From Isosphaera pallida ATCC 43644 (lineage in GTDB: Bacteria; Planctomycetota; Planctomycetia; Isosphaerales; Isosphaeraceae): a stretch of DNA of 56,340 nt. Positions 1 to 10,900 of this stretch are shown here, piece after piece. Under the pieces are notes generated by a model that was not told where the DNA came from, ran no database searches, and saw only the letters and a list, made by a program, of their open reading frames with translations. The stretch's first letter is position 1; each line of letters begins with the position of its first letter. The stretch is taken from the NCBI RefSeq assembly GCF_000186345.1, contig NC_014957.1, positions 1 to 56,340 of the forward strand, written 5' to 3'. The position numbers were made by a program, and so were the translations under genes.

Positions 1-61
1 AGTGGGGAGTGAGGAGTGAGGAGTGGGGAGTGGGGAGTGAGGAGTGGGGAGTGAGGAGTGA
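1..61. repeat. G-rich heptamer repeat, left end
   Basis: Uninterrupted 7-bp units AGTGGGG and AGTGAGG run from the first base to about position 61. The right end of the window finishes with the same units in the same phase, so the two blocks are one minisatellite cut by the chosen start of a circular sequence. GGGG runs every 7 bp could allow G-quadruplexes on this strand. Confidence 0.9.
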
Positions 62-200
62 GAGGTGTGGGGAGTGGGTTGGGGAATCCAGGACGTGAAT
101 CTTGACGCGATGGTTGGGGCCGGTGATGTTTGTTAATGGGCGGTCCTCGCGGGGGGACGAGACGAGTTGAACGGGGTGGGCCAAACGTAGGGAAACCCAG

Positions 201-3200
201 GTGGACCGGCACCATACCCAGCGCTACGCGAGTTCGTGGGCGCGCGCGTGGTGGGAGATGTGTCGTGACCTGGAAGAACAGGTTCGACGTCGGTTCCAAC
301 GCGACCCCTCGGCGCGGGTCATCGGGACGCAGCTTTTAGATTGGAGCGTTCGGCCCGGGCGTGGCGTCGGTTCGGTCGCGGTGGCCACTGCGTTGCGCGA
401 GGCCGGGAACGACCAAGAGCGTCCCGAATGGCCCGAGTGGGTGCAGGCGGAGCTCCTGGCCCATTTGCTGCGGGTCGAACACGAGTTGCGGCAAGGCCGG
501 CATGACCCCGAGCGTGACGGGGGCGGCGGCGTCCACCTCTCGCAGCCCCCCCTACCCTTCGACCAGCGCGAGGGGCCGGGACTGTCCTTCGTGGAGGCAA
601 TCCAGCGGTTTCCCGGAGCGTTTTGGGTTCCGGCTTGGAATCGCCTCTTCCCCGACGTGATGGGTTGGATCGACCGAGATCCGCCGCTTCCGGAGTTCCT
701 GCAAGCCGACCCTCCCGGCCCCGGCCCTATCCAACGCGCTTGGGAGGAGTTCGAGAGGCGGGCCGAGGCATTCCTGGTCGATGCCGAGGACCGGATCGAC
801 CACGGCGCGCGGGTCACCCCCGACGACCTGGAGCGGGCCGGCCGGGCCGGGCTGATCAACCCAGGCTGCCGGGCCGACCGGCTGCGTCTGCTGCTGCGTC
901 TGCTCCGCTTTGAGCGCAACGCCCGCCTCGGTAGCAACGGTGAGGGCCCGCTCCACGAGGCGGAGCTGCGCCGGCGTTTTCCTGGCGTCGAGGGCGTCGC
1001 GCTGAGTTTGAACCTGTTCCGGGCCGATCTCGCCCCGCCCTACCGCCTGATCCCTTCTCAGAGAGGCCCGGGACCCGGGCCCGACCGCGACGGACGCGGC
1101 GGCATGGCCCGGGTGATCCGGGCCGAGTGGTGGAGTGGTTGGCCGGGACCGCCGCCGGATGGCCGGATCGACCCCGAGGTGCCCTTGGCGCTCAAAGTGG
1201 CCGAGCCGGGCGACTTCGAGAACCAGATCGAGACCTACGAGGGACCGGCCTTGACCATCTTGGGCAACGCAGTGGCGACCCCCAAGCTGGATCAAGGGTG
1301 GTGGTGGGTCGATCCGGATCGGCCCAGTGGGCGGCCCTTTCTCGTTCTGCCCTGGATCGAAGGGCTCGATCTGGCCGAACTGATCGCCGCCCACCCCCGC
1401 GGCCTCAACCCCGAGACCGCCCGCAAGATCTTCTTCTCCGCCGCCGCCCAGGTGGCCCGCGCCCATAAATTCGGGGTGATCCACCGCGACATCAAACCCC
1501 AGAACATTCGGATCCGCACCCACGCCACCCCCGAGCAGGCCCACGAGCAGCTGCCCGAGGAACGCGACGGCATCCTCGAAGAAGCGGTGATGGTGATGGA
1601 TTTCGGGGTGGCCAGCCACCCGGGCCGTCGTCTGCTCCACGCCGAGACCCGCGCCTTTGGCACCCCCAACTATGTGGCCCCCGAACAACTCGATCCTCAC
1701 CAGACCCCCGGCCCCCAGGCCGACGTGTTCAGCCTGGGGGTCACCCTTCACGAGATGTTGACCGGCCAATCCCCCTTCGCCCCGCTCCAAGCCTCCCACC
1801 CCCGCGGGACCGCGGCGAGCCTCGGCGAGGTGTACCGCTGGATCCGCGGGCGGCGGGTCATCCCCTTGAGCCAGGTGCGGCCGGATCTACCCCGGGGCTT
1901 GGAGACGGTGCTGCAAGTCTGCCTGCAACCCGACCCCCGGGACCGTTACGCCAGCGTCGCCGAACTGCTCGCTGACCTCAACCGGGCGATGAACGGCCAA
2001 CGGGTCCGGGCCCGTCCGCCGGGACGATTGACCCGCTGGGCGCGCCGGGTTCAGGAACGACCCGGCCGCGCCCTGGCCGTCCTGGGCGCGGCCGCAGCCC
2101 TGATCCTGGCCCTAGGAGGGGCACTCGTGGCCTTCGCCCGCGCTGAGGCCAACGAACAGGCCCGCCGCAACGCCGTCCGCGCCGACCGCGCGGCCCGCTA
2201 CACCCTGGAACGCATCCTCCAGATCAGCCTCGACGGCACCTCCACGGACCGCGCCGAGCGGCTACTGGTGTTGTTCCAGTCGCTGGCCGCCAACCCCGAG
2301 GTGCCCGAGGAAATCCAGGCGTGGGCCCACTCGCACCACGCCCGCCTGGAACTGGAGCGGGGCGACTCCGCCGCCGCCGCGGCGCTCTTCGAGCAAGCCC
2401 TGGCGCTGCGGCGTCGTCTGGCCCAACGCAACCCCGAGGTGCGGGTCGATCTCGCCGAAACCCTCCACGACCTGGCCGAACGCCGTCAGGCCGCCCAGCG
2501 TTACCACGAGGCCGAGACCCTCTACCGCGACGCCCTCCAGATCCGCCGCGACCTGGTGCGCGAGGACCCCGACGACCCCGCGCGCCGCTCCGACCTGGCC
2601 CGCTCGCTCGGCTACCTGGGCGACCTGATGGTGCTGAGAGAACGCTGGCAGGAGGCCCAAGCCTGCTATCACGCCTCGCTGGAGATCCGTGAGGCCCTGC
2701 GACGCGCTAAGCCCGACGACCCGGCCCTCGCCTTCCAACTGGCCCGCGCCTATCGCAACTTCGCCCGCCTGGACCTGATCGGCCCCCCTGACCTCCACGC
2801 CGTCGAAGCCGCCTCGCACCGCGCCACGCGGCTCACCCGCGCCACGCAGCGTTACGAACGCTCTTGGACCCTGCTGCAAACCGAACTCGACCGCGGCTCC
2901 CTCGACGCGATCCTCCAACGCGGCCTCAACCCGGTCCAGTCGGTCTCCGAAGCCCGTGACGCCCTCAACTCCGCCCTGTTTTTGCGGGAGGCGGCCGTGT
3001 CACTCAACGGACGGGGCGACGCCCGCCGTCAGCTGGGTCAACGCCACGCCGCCGCCGCCGACCACCAAACCGCCCTGGACCTGCTCGACCGGATCGACCC
3101 GGCCCGGTTCACCGCCCGCGACCAGCTGGAACGGCTCCGTAGCCTGGTCGGTCTGGCCTCAGCCCAAGACGACCCCCACGCCCGCGCTGCCACGGCCCGC

Positions 3201-3446
3201 CACGCCCTCGTCCTCGCCGACGACCTGCTCGCCGGAGTCCACCAACCGGACTGGACCCAGCTCGACACCGCTCAACGCGCTGGCCATCTGCTCCGGCTCC
3301 GCGCCCTCGCCCTCAGCGACCCCCGCCCCGCCCTCCTGGAAACCGCCCGCCGCGAGTTCCAACGCGCTGCCCCCCCCTATGACCCCGAATGGCGGATCCA
3401 ACGCCCATTCTGGGACGCCCTCCCCCTCCCTCCCACCGAACCTTGA
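201..3446 (+). CDS. Large Ser/Thr protein kinase with TPR-like C-terminus
   Basis: Hanks-type Ser/Thr kinase of 1081 residues, expected at the cytoplasmic membrane. The catalytic core carries HRDIKPQN (H428-R429-D430), the metal-binding DFG at D467 and an APEQ motif after an FGTPNYV activation segment; the beta-3 lysine is in LALKVAE. A hydrophobic segment (about 624-646, rich in Ala/Leu) separates the kinase from a C-terminal half of TPR-like helical pairs (ALFEQALALR, AETLYRDALQIR). The long N-terminal region before the kinase (about 1-280) is not recognised. The start is a GTG with AGGG 9 bases upstream. The architecture of kinase, one membrane helix and TPRs is typical of planctomycetes. 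Substrate unknown. It reads toward pckA across 2.5 kb of non-coding DNA, so an operon is unlikely. Confidence 0.9.
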   Translation: MDRHHTQRYASSWARAWWEMCRDLEEQVRRRFQRDPSARVIGTQLLDWSVRPGRGVGSVAVATALREAGNDQERPEWPEWVQAELLAHLLRVEHELRQGRHDPERDGGGGVHLSQPPLPFDQREGPGLSFVEAIQRFPGAFWVPAWNRLFPDVMGWIDRDPPLPEFLQADPPGPGPIQRAWEEFERRAEAFLVDAEDRIDHGARVTPDDLERAGRAGLINPGCRADRLRLLLRLLRFERNARLGSNGEGPLHEAELRRRFPGVEGVALSLNLFRADLAPPYRLIPSQRGPGPGPDRDGRGGMARVIRAEWWSGWPGPPPDGRIDPEVPLALKVAEPGDFENQIETYEGPALTILGNAVATPKLDQGWWWVDPDRPSGRPFLVLPWIEGLDLAELIAAHPRGLNPETARKIFFSAAAQVARAHKFGVIHRDIKPQNIRIRTHATPEQAHEQLPEERDGILEEAVMVMDFGVASHPGRRLLHAETRAFGTPNYVAPEQLDPHQTPGPQADVFSLGVTLHEMLTGQSPFAPLQASHPRGTAASLGEVYRWIRGRRVIPLSQVRPDLPRGLETVLQVCLQPDPRDRYASVAELLADLNRAMNGQRVRARPPGRLTRWARRVQERPGRALAVLGAAAALILALGGALVAFARAEANEQARRNAVRADRAARYTLERILQISLDGTSTDRAERLLVLFQSLAANPEVPEEIQAWAHSHHARLELERGDSAAAAALFEQALALRRRLAQRNPEVRVDLAETLHDLAERRQAAQRYHEAETLYRDALQIRRDLVREDPDDPARRSDLARSLGYLGDLMVLRERWQEAQACYHASLEIREALRRAKPDDPALAFQLARAYRNFARLDLIGPPDLHAVEAASHRATRLTRATQRYERSWTLLQTELDRGSLDAILQRGLNPVQSVSEARDALNSALFLREAAVSLNGRGDARRQLGQRHAAAADHQTALDLLDRIDPARFTARDQLERLRSLVGLASAQDDPHARAATARHALVLADDLLAGVHQPDWTQLDTAQRAGHLLRLRALALSDPRPALLETARREFQRAAPPYDPEWRIQRPFWDALPLPPTEP

Positions 3447-5974
3447 CCCTTGAAGCGACCCATCGGATTTTTTTTGGATCGACCACCGAACCACCCACCA
3501 ACCCCCGTCGTACCCAAGGATGGAACAACCGCGAGCCTGAAGCAAGCCCAAGCCCCTGGCCACGGCTTCTTCCTCAGCGGCTTCCAAGGTCAACCACAAG
3601 GTGATCGCCCACGCCCTCGCTCACGGCGTCGCGGTTGAGGCGGTCCCTTCCCCAATCGGTTCCTCGCCCCCTCGAACCAGCTTCAACGACTCCTCCATGC
3701 CTTCCCCCACGCCTTTGAGGCGCACGCGCATGCGATGCGACCCGAACAAGGGGTCGGTCCCGCTTGGGTCGGTTGGTCGAGCCGGTGTCAACCACACACA
3801 ACATGACATGATACCATGATCGAGGACGGGGAAGACCGTGGGGCCGTTGGATTGGGTTGAAGAACGCCCATGATAGAGGAGCATGTTGGATTCGATTTGG
3901 TTGGCATCCATCACGAAATCACCTGGTCATGTCCCCTGAGATCGATTGGCTTTTGCAAGGTTGTGACTTCGAGTTAGATCAGTTGGTGGAAGTGCGAGTT
4001 GATTGTGTTTGTGTTCGTGTTCCGTGGAAGTCGCTCGCGTGATTGACCGCCGCGCCCGTCCTGTCTGCATGGGTTGAGAACCGCCTCCCCGCGCCCCCTC
4101 TTCTCGGAGTGATGACTGATCTGATCTGACGGGGAGGCGGTGGGAAGGGACGCAAGGCCAACGGGATGGGGATCGCTCATCCTCTCTCCTCTCCATGTCC
4201 GTTGGCGTGGGAAAAGGACGCGGCGTTGCGGCCAATCGGCGCCGTGAAGTGAGTGTTTGACCCCGCGGGGCGATCGAATGGGATGGGAGAGGGAGAAGGA
4301 AGGGAGTTCCTCGGGCCATCGAGTGAAGGTGACGTGATGTTGTGAAAGGAAGGGAAGTAGAGTAAGGATGGCGGCGCGGCGTGGTGCCGCGTCCCTCCGG
4401 CGACCCTGATCTCCTGCCCGGTCCCATCGATCGCCAGTGGTGCGAGGCCACCCTGGCCAATCCTCCGCCCGCCTCCTCAGACACGACCGCGGGCGGCACG
4501 CCTTGAGGCGCGAATCGAATCTCGCCTGAATCTCCCAAGATCACTGTCTTTGTCGAAGTGAGCCCACGTCTCGGTCACCGTTCGGTCACCATTCACCGTT
4601 TTCGAGGGATGGTGGAGGACGTGGACAGCGTGGCAAGCTGTCGAAGCCCCGGCCACTGCGACCCCAGCGGCCGGGCCGGGCGCGAGTGCTGCGGTTTCCC
4701 CGGACGTGGAAGAAACCGGTTCGTTCCCGGACCAGGATCGAATCGAGTGACGGACGCTCTCGAACCCCGGCTCCCCAATGCCACTGCGCGGAGCGGAATG
4801 CCTTCGATCCAAGGTCGTCCCGGTCCCTCAGCTTGTTTCTGTGGTTGCTCCCAAATGGGATGAGATGACGATGAAGGGGGCAGCGCGCCAAGGACGCGGT
4901 CGGCGCGACCGGCGTGCCTCCCCCGCGACCCGGTCGCGTCGCGTTGCGTCGCGTGCGAATGGAGTGGAAAGGAAAGGGGAAGCGGATGGTTCCGTTCCAA
5001 CCCATTCCATTCCGTTCCAACCCGCCACATGGCCAACCGCGACCCCTCGCCCGATCGACCGAGTGATCCGACCTTCGCTCAGCGTCCCCCTCGGTTCGTC
5101 CAGAAAAGCAACTCGCGCCTGGTGAGATGATGTGATGTGATGGCAAGTCGTCTGCAACCCTGCTTTTCGGCCTAACCGAACCGAGTTGATGAACCACGCC
5201 TTCCGCCCTGTACGGCGTGATGCCTCGCTGTTGGTCCCAAGGGTCCCTGAGTCCGACAGCGGGGCGATGGTCTCATTCGATAATGCGTGTCTTCATCTTC
5301 GTTGATTTTTTTTGATGATCATAAGCAAGTTCGTAGGCGTTTCCTTGGATTCGATCGGTCCTGCGGGTTGGGGGCGGATGGAAGGTGAGGGAAACGGAGC
5401 GGGGCGAACTTGCTTGTCACCCGGTCATCTCCCTTTCCCGCATTCGCCCAAGATAAGGTCATGTCATTGCGTTCCGCTCATGGTCTTCCCCACCGCTCGT
5501 CTCGTCTGGTCTGGTCTGGTCTTGAGGTGGGTTGGGGAGGAGAGGTGAGGGACGGACGACCCGCTTGGGCGGCCCCGGCCGGGCGTGGCGGGAAACGGCG
5601 TAAGCGGGGTGTTCGATGACCTTTCGGTCAGAACGATCCCGGACCCACCGCACGCTCACCCGTTCGGGAGAGGTCCCCCCCTTCCCCTGACGCCGAAAGG
5701 TCTGATCGGGACCGATTATTGTGATCCAAATCGAACCCCCATCGGGGTCGCCCGGCCACGGACGGTCGAGCGACCCCGAACGTGTTGAGTCCGCCCACAC
5801 TCCGTGGAATCGCCGTCACGCTGGCCACGCTCTTGATTCGTCCAAGGGCAAGCTGTCAGACTGGGGGCCACCTCAGCTTCGAGCGTCTCCCGTGGGCGCG
5901 ATCCGGTTTGGGAAATGGCTTCAACGTGTATCCTGAATGCTCTGTCCCTCAAGACGTGACGAGGACCTGCTATC
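3447..5974. other. Gene-free 2.5-kb interval with short repeats
   Basis: No reading frame here has the strong third-position GC bias or the motifs of the surrounding genes; those of about 200 residues on the minus strand (3927-4544, 4586-5197) read as Ser/Arg/Pro-rich nonsense. Visible structure is limited to short direct repeats: GTCGC units at 4928-4960, ATTCC/GTTCC units near 4992-5027, GATGT units near 5123-5145 and GTCTG units at 5497-5523. The 3' part must hold the pckA promoter, but I could not pick one with confidence. Confidence 0.6.
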
Positions 5975-7552
5975 ATGGATCTTTCCGACTACGAATTGAA
6001 GGTGGCTCAGGTGGTGCGCAACGCCACCCCCGCCCGGTTGTATGAAATGGCGATCAGGGATGGCGATGCGGTCATCGCCACCTCCGGAGCACTGGCGACC
6101 CGCTCGGGCGACAAGACCGGACGAAGCCCCAAGGACAAGCGGATCGTGCGCCACCCCGATTCGGAACGGGATATCTGGTGGGGCGACGTCAATATCGAGA
6201 TTGACGAAAAAACCTTCCTTATCAATCGCCAACGGGCGGTGGACTACCTCAACACCCGTTCCAAGCTCTACGTGGTGGATGGCTTCGCCGGAGCCGACCC
6301 CCACTACCGACTCAAAATTCGGGTGATCTGCACCAATGCCTATCACGCGCTGTTCATGCACAACATGCTGATACGGCCCACGGCCCAGGAGCTGGCCCAC
6401 TTCGGCAGCCCTGACTTTGTGATCTACAACGCTGGGGCGTTCCCGGCCAACCGTTTGACCACCCACATGACCTCGCCGACTAGCGTGGACCTGTCCTTTG
6501 AGCGCAAGGAACTGGTGATTTTGGGCACCCAGTACGCCGGGGAGATGAAAAAAGGGGTCTTCACGGTGATGAACTACCTGATGCCCAAAATCGGGGTGCT
6601 ATCGATGCACTGCTCGGCCAACGAGGGACAAGCCGGGGACGTGACCCTGTTTTTCGGCCTGTCGGGGACCGGCAAAACCACCCTCTCGGCCGATCCACAT
6701 CGGGCGTTGATCGGCGACGACGAGCATTGCTGGACCGATCGGGGGATTTTCAACATTGAAGGCGGGTGCTACGCCAAGGTGATCCACCTCTCTCCCGAGA
6801 CCGAGCCGGAGATCTACCAGGCTATCCGCTATGGGGCGGTGCTGGAGAACGTGGTGTACGACGAATCGACCCATGAGGTCAACTACGACGACGCGACCAT
6901 CACCGAGAACACCCGCGCGGCCTACCCGATCGACTTCATCCCCCGGGCGAAACTCTCGGGGATCGGCGACCACCCCCGTCACCTCATCTTCCTGACCTGC
7001 GACGCCTTCGGAGTGCTGCCGCCGGTGGCTCGGCTGGCCCCTGAGCAGGCGATGTATCATTTCATCTCCGGCTACACCGCCAAGGTCGCCGGAACCGAGG
7101 TGGGCGTGACCACCCCCACGGCCACCTTCTCGGCCTGCTTCGGGGCGGCCTTCCTCGTCTGGCACCCCTTCAAGTACGCCGAACTGCTGGCCCAGAGGAT
7201 CAAAGCCCACGGCACGCAAGCCTGGCTCGTCAACACCGGTTGGTCTGGCGGCGGCCCGGGCGTGGGCTCGCGGATGAAAATCGCCACCACCCGCGCCATC
7301 ATCGACGCGATCCACACCGGCACGCTCGATCGCGCCCCCACCCAACACGACCCGCGGCTCAACCTGGACGTGCCGACCGTCTGCCCCGGCGTCCCCGAGG
7401 AGGCCCTGATTCCCCGCCGCAGCTGGGCCGACCCCGCCGCCTACGACCAGGCCGCCGACCACCTCGCCCGGCTCTTCGCCACCAACTTCGCCAAGTACGC
7501 CGACGGGTGCTCCCCCGAAGTCCGCGCGGCTGGTCCCAAGGTCAGCGGCTAA
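5975..7552 (+). CDS. pckA: Phosphoenolpyruvate carboxykinase (ATP)
   Basis: Converts oxaloacetate plus ATP to phosphoenolpyruvate, CO2 and ADP, the first committed step of gluconeogenesis, in the cytosol. The protein has 525 residues, the usual length for the ATP-dependent family. Visible hallmarks are RSPKDKRIV near the N-terminus, the P-loop FFGLSGTGKTTLSAD, the metal-binding stretch LIGDDEHCW, and the C-terminal block VNTGWSGG with GSRMKI. The ATG has GAGGA about 11 bases upstream. All key residues are present, so it should be active. A central-metabolism gene on a plasmid is unusual; with aspA at 12.5-14.3 kb it could feed PEP into sugar synthesis for the polysaccharide genes, which is inference. 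I see no transposon or degraded flank to explain how it arrived. Confidence 0.97.
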   Translation: MDLSDYELKVAQVVRNATPARLYEMAIRDGDAVIATSGALATRSGDKTGRSPKDKRIVRHPDSERDIWWGDVNIEIDEKTFLINRQRAVDYLNTRSKLYVVDGFAGADPHYRLKIRVICTNAYHALFMHNMLIRPTAQELAHFGSPDFVIYNAGAFPANRLTTHMTSPTSVDLSFERKELVILGTQYAGEMKKGVFTVMNYLMPKIGVLSMHCSANEGQAGDVTLFFGLSGTGKTTLSADPHRALIGDDEHCWTDRGIFNIEGGCYAKVIHLSPETEPEIYQAIRYGAVLENVVYDESTHEVNYDDATITENTRAAYPIDFIPRAKLSGIGDHPRHLIFLTCDAFGVLPPVARLAPEQAMYHFISGYTAKVAGTEVGVTTPTATFSACFGAAFLVWHPFKYAELLAQRIKAHGTQAWLVNTGWSGGGPGVGSRMKIATTRAIIDAIHTGTLDRAPTQHDPRLNLDVPTVCPGVPEEALIPRRSWADPAAYDQAADHLARLFATNFAKYADGCSPEVRAAGPKVSG

Positions 7553-7910
7553 GCAACCCCCGCGCTGCGCCCCCGCGCGACCCGACCACTGGGCCAACCC
7601 CGTCCTCACGATTCTCGTCTTGACACATCTCGACAAGTTTTGAGATCATCCCGCATCCTGCGACCAGCCTCCGAGGCCGCGGGGTAGGAAGCGGGGAATC
7701 ACGTGGGGCGTGGTGTCCGAACCCGTTGTGTTGTTCCAAAGTGGTCCGCAACGCGGCGCGGTCGGGTCATGGCGGTGGTCGTGGCACCGGTCCTCTGCAG
7801 GAGCGGGCCTGCGGGGAACGGGGGGCCGCCCACCCAGGGGGAATGCCCCCCGGACCCCTGCCTTGCGCCGCGCTGCCGTGTACCGAGCCAATGATGGAGT
7901 CGGCCCCCCG

Positions 7911-10900
7911 ATGTCCAACCCACCGGCTAGCTCGTCCTCGTCCTCGTTCACATTCCCGAACGGGTTAGAATCCCCCCGTCCCCACGCGCCGGCGTCTGGC
8001 TTGAGCAGGCAGGATTGCGAACGCGACCTGGAGCAGCGGTTGGCCCGTTTCGAGCGGATGCTGCGGCAGCGGAACGCGGAGACCGACCCGGCCGACCTCC
8101 GGCTGGAACGGGCCGACGGCGACGACGGGGGGAGTGGGGCCGGACCAGGTGAGGCTGACGCGCCCACCGATCCCGCCGGCGACCTGGTGGTGCTGTTCGA
8201 CCCAGTTGCCGACCTAGATGACTTGGCCAGCTATCTGCCCGAGGGGCCGCCGGCACATCGCCTGGAGGTGCTATGCGAGTTGATCCGCTCCCATCTGGAG
8301 TGGTGCCATGAACATCTGCCGGTCTCGTTGTGTCCCCAGGTCGAGGCCGACTATCTGGCGAGGTTCCCCGAACTGGCCGACAAGCCGGGGTTAGTAGCGG
8401 CGGTTCGCTTCGAGGAGCAGCGGCAGCGGCTCAGGAGGGGGGAACCCCCCACGCCGCCCCCACGCATGCCGACCGCCCCTGACCCCAACCTCACCCCCAA
8501 CCCCCACCCTACCGCGGCGGCGGCCGGGGCGGCGGGGTTGCCCTGGTGCCTGACTCCCGGTGATTCACCGGGTGATCGCTCCTCGCGTTCGGTGGGCGAT
8601 GTGGCGACCGCCTACCTGCTACACCTGCGCCGTCAGAGCCAGCGGGACCGCGAGCCGCGGCCCACCCCGGACGCCGCGGGGTTGGCCCGCGGCGAACCGC
8701 CCCGCACGGTGGCGGTGGGGGAGGCGATGCAGCGCAACCTGCTCGACAGCCGCTCGGGGGGTCTGGACCCTCGGGACCGCGATGCCTTGGCGCTGTTCGA
8801 GCGGTTGGACCGCGAAGCACCTCACCTGGCCCGACGAATCGCCGAGGCGGCCGCGGCGCTGGACCGCCTTCGTCCCGGCACCCAGCTGATCCGGGGGTTC
8901 CACCTGTTAGAGCAGATTGGCCGCGGCGCGTTTGGGCGGGTCTTCCTCGCCCGCCAGAACCGCCACGACCTGGCGTTCCGTCATGTGGTCCTCAAGGTGG
9001 TCGCCTCAGAATGCGAGCGGGGGGAAGCCTCAGCGCTGGCGCGGTTGCACCACACCCATATCGTGCCGATCCACTCGGTGCACACCGCCGGTCCGCTGCT
9101 GGTAATCTGCATGCAGTATTTGGGGCGTCACACCCTGGACATGGTCATCGCGGCGCGGCACCGTGCGCCGGGTCGTTCGCGGAAGAACCCGGCTTGGAGT
9201 GGCACAGCGGCGGGGGCGGCGGGGTTGGACCCGCCGACGCCATGTTGGGCCGACCCCTCGACCAGCTGGGCAGGCGGGGGGGGTTCGCGGGGCGAGCCGG
9301 GCCGCTCTTCCTGGTGGCGGCGCAAACCGGGGGGCTCGACCGCAGCCTTAGGCACCGGCTCCGACTCCAGCTCCAGCCTGGGCGGGTCGAGCCTGAACCT
9401 GAGTTCCTCGGAACGGCGGCGGCTGAAGGCGGAGCGGCGGTTGCGGACCATCGCCCGGCTGGCCCACCGGCTCAGCGACCTCGACCAAGCCTGCTGGTTC
9501 GCCCTCAAGCTGGTCCGCGCCCTGAAGTTCGCCCACAACCGGGGGATCCAGCACGGCGACCTCAAGCCCGCCAATATCCTGGTCTCCAACCACGGCGAAC
9601 CGCTGCTGCTGGACTTCAACCTCTCGCGGCGGTTGCGAGCCGCGGTGGGCCTGGAGATGGACCGTCTGGGCGGCACCCTGCCCTACATGGCCCCCGAGGC
9701 GCTGGAGGCCCTGGCCGCCCGCCACCCGTTGCCGCCTGACCCCCGCCTGGATCTCTACTCGTTGGGGATCGTGCTTTATGAACTCTTCACCGGACGCCCA
9801 CCTTACGACACCCCCGATGGGCCGCCCGCGGAGGTGGTCGCGCGGATGATCCGCGAGCGCCGCGCCACCCGACCCCGCGCCCGCATCCACAACCCCGAGA
9901 TCAGCCCGGGCTTGGAGGCGATCCTGCTGCGCTGCCTGGAACCGCGGCCCGAGGACCGCTACCAAACCGCCGGTCAGCTGGCGATCGATCTCAAACGCCA
10001 CCTCAAACACTGGCCGCTCAGATACGCGGTCAATCCCTCCAAACGCGAAACCCTCGGCAAAGCCATCCGCCGCCGCCCCCTGGTCTTCGCCTCGATTGTG
10101 GGCATCCTGCTTTTCATTCCGCTGGTGTCTGCCTATGTGCAAAAGCGGATTGACTATGTGGTGGCGGAGGGCAACCGCAACGTCCTGGAGCAGATTTCGG
10201 CCACGTTGGTGGTGGCCGATCGGTTCGACCGGATCGAGCAGGAGGCGTCGCAGCTGGATCAGGCGGTCCGAGGCGGCTTGGTGCGGGTGCTGAGGGTGGG
10301 CGAGCCCGCCCGCTCCCTGGCCGCCCGCGACCTGGCCAACCGCCTGGGCGGCGAAGCCCTCCGCCTGGCCCGCGAGCTTCTGGAGTTCGAGCGGCACCGC
10401 GACGACTTCCAATCCCACCACCTGCTGCTAAGACTGCTGGAGTCCGAACACCCCGCAGCCGTGGCACCCACGCCCGCGCCTGCGCCTGCCACGGCCGGCG
10501 TCCCAACCGCCGGAGACCCCGCTCCGAACCCGCCCGCGCCCGCGCCCCCCTCGATCGTGGAGCGGCTCCGCAGCTCAGCGCTCCATCCGGCCCACCGCGG
10601 GCGTTGCGAGCGGCTGCGGATCGTCCTGGCCCGCGCGCTGACCCGACTGGCTCTGGTGGCCGACCACGCCGCGAGCAGCCCCCCGCCCTCCTTGGCCGAA
10701 TCCCCCTCCCGCGCCGAGGAAACCCACCCCGCCGAGCTCGCCCGGACCGCCGACGAGGCGCTGGACTTGGCCCACGAGTTGTTCGCCCCCCACCAGCCGG
10801 CCGCGGCGCAGTTGGCCCAGCGGTTGATCCCCCTGCTCGACCAGACCCGTCACCGTCACTCCGGCTCCCGCGGTCAGGTCCAGCGGGAGGCCCCAGCGCC

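Noticed and set aside
3927-5197. Two 200-residue frames on the minus strand between the first kinase and pckA
   Set aside because: Composition is Ser/Arg/Pro-rich without the third-position GC bias or any motif, and they cross short tandem repeats.
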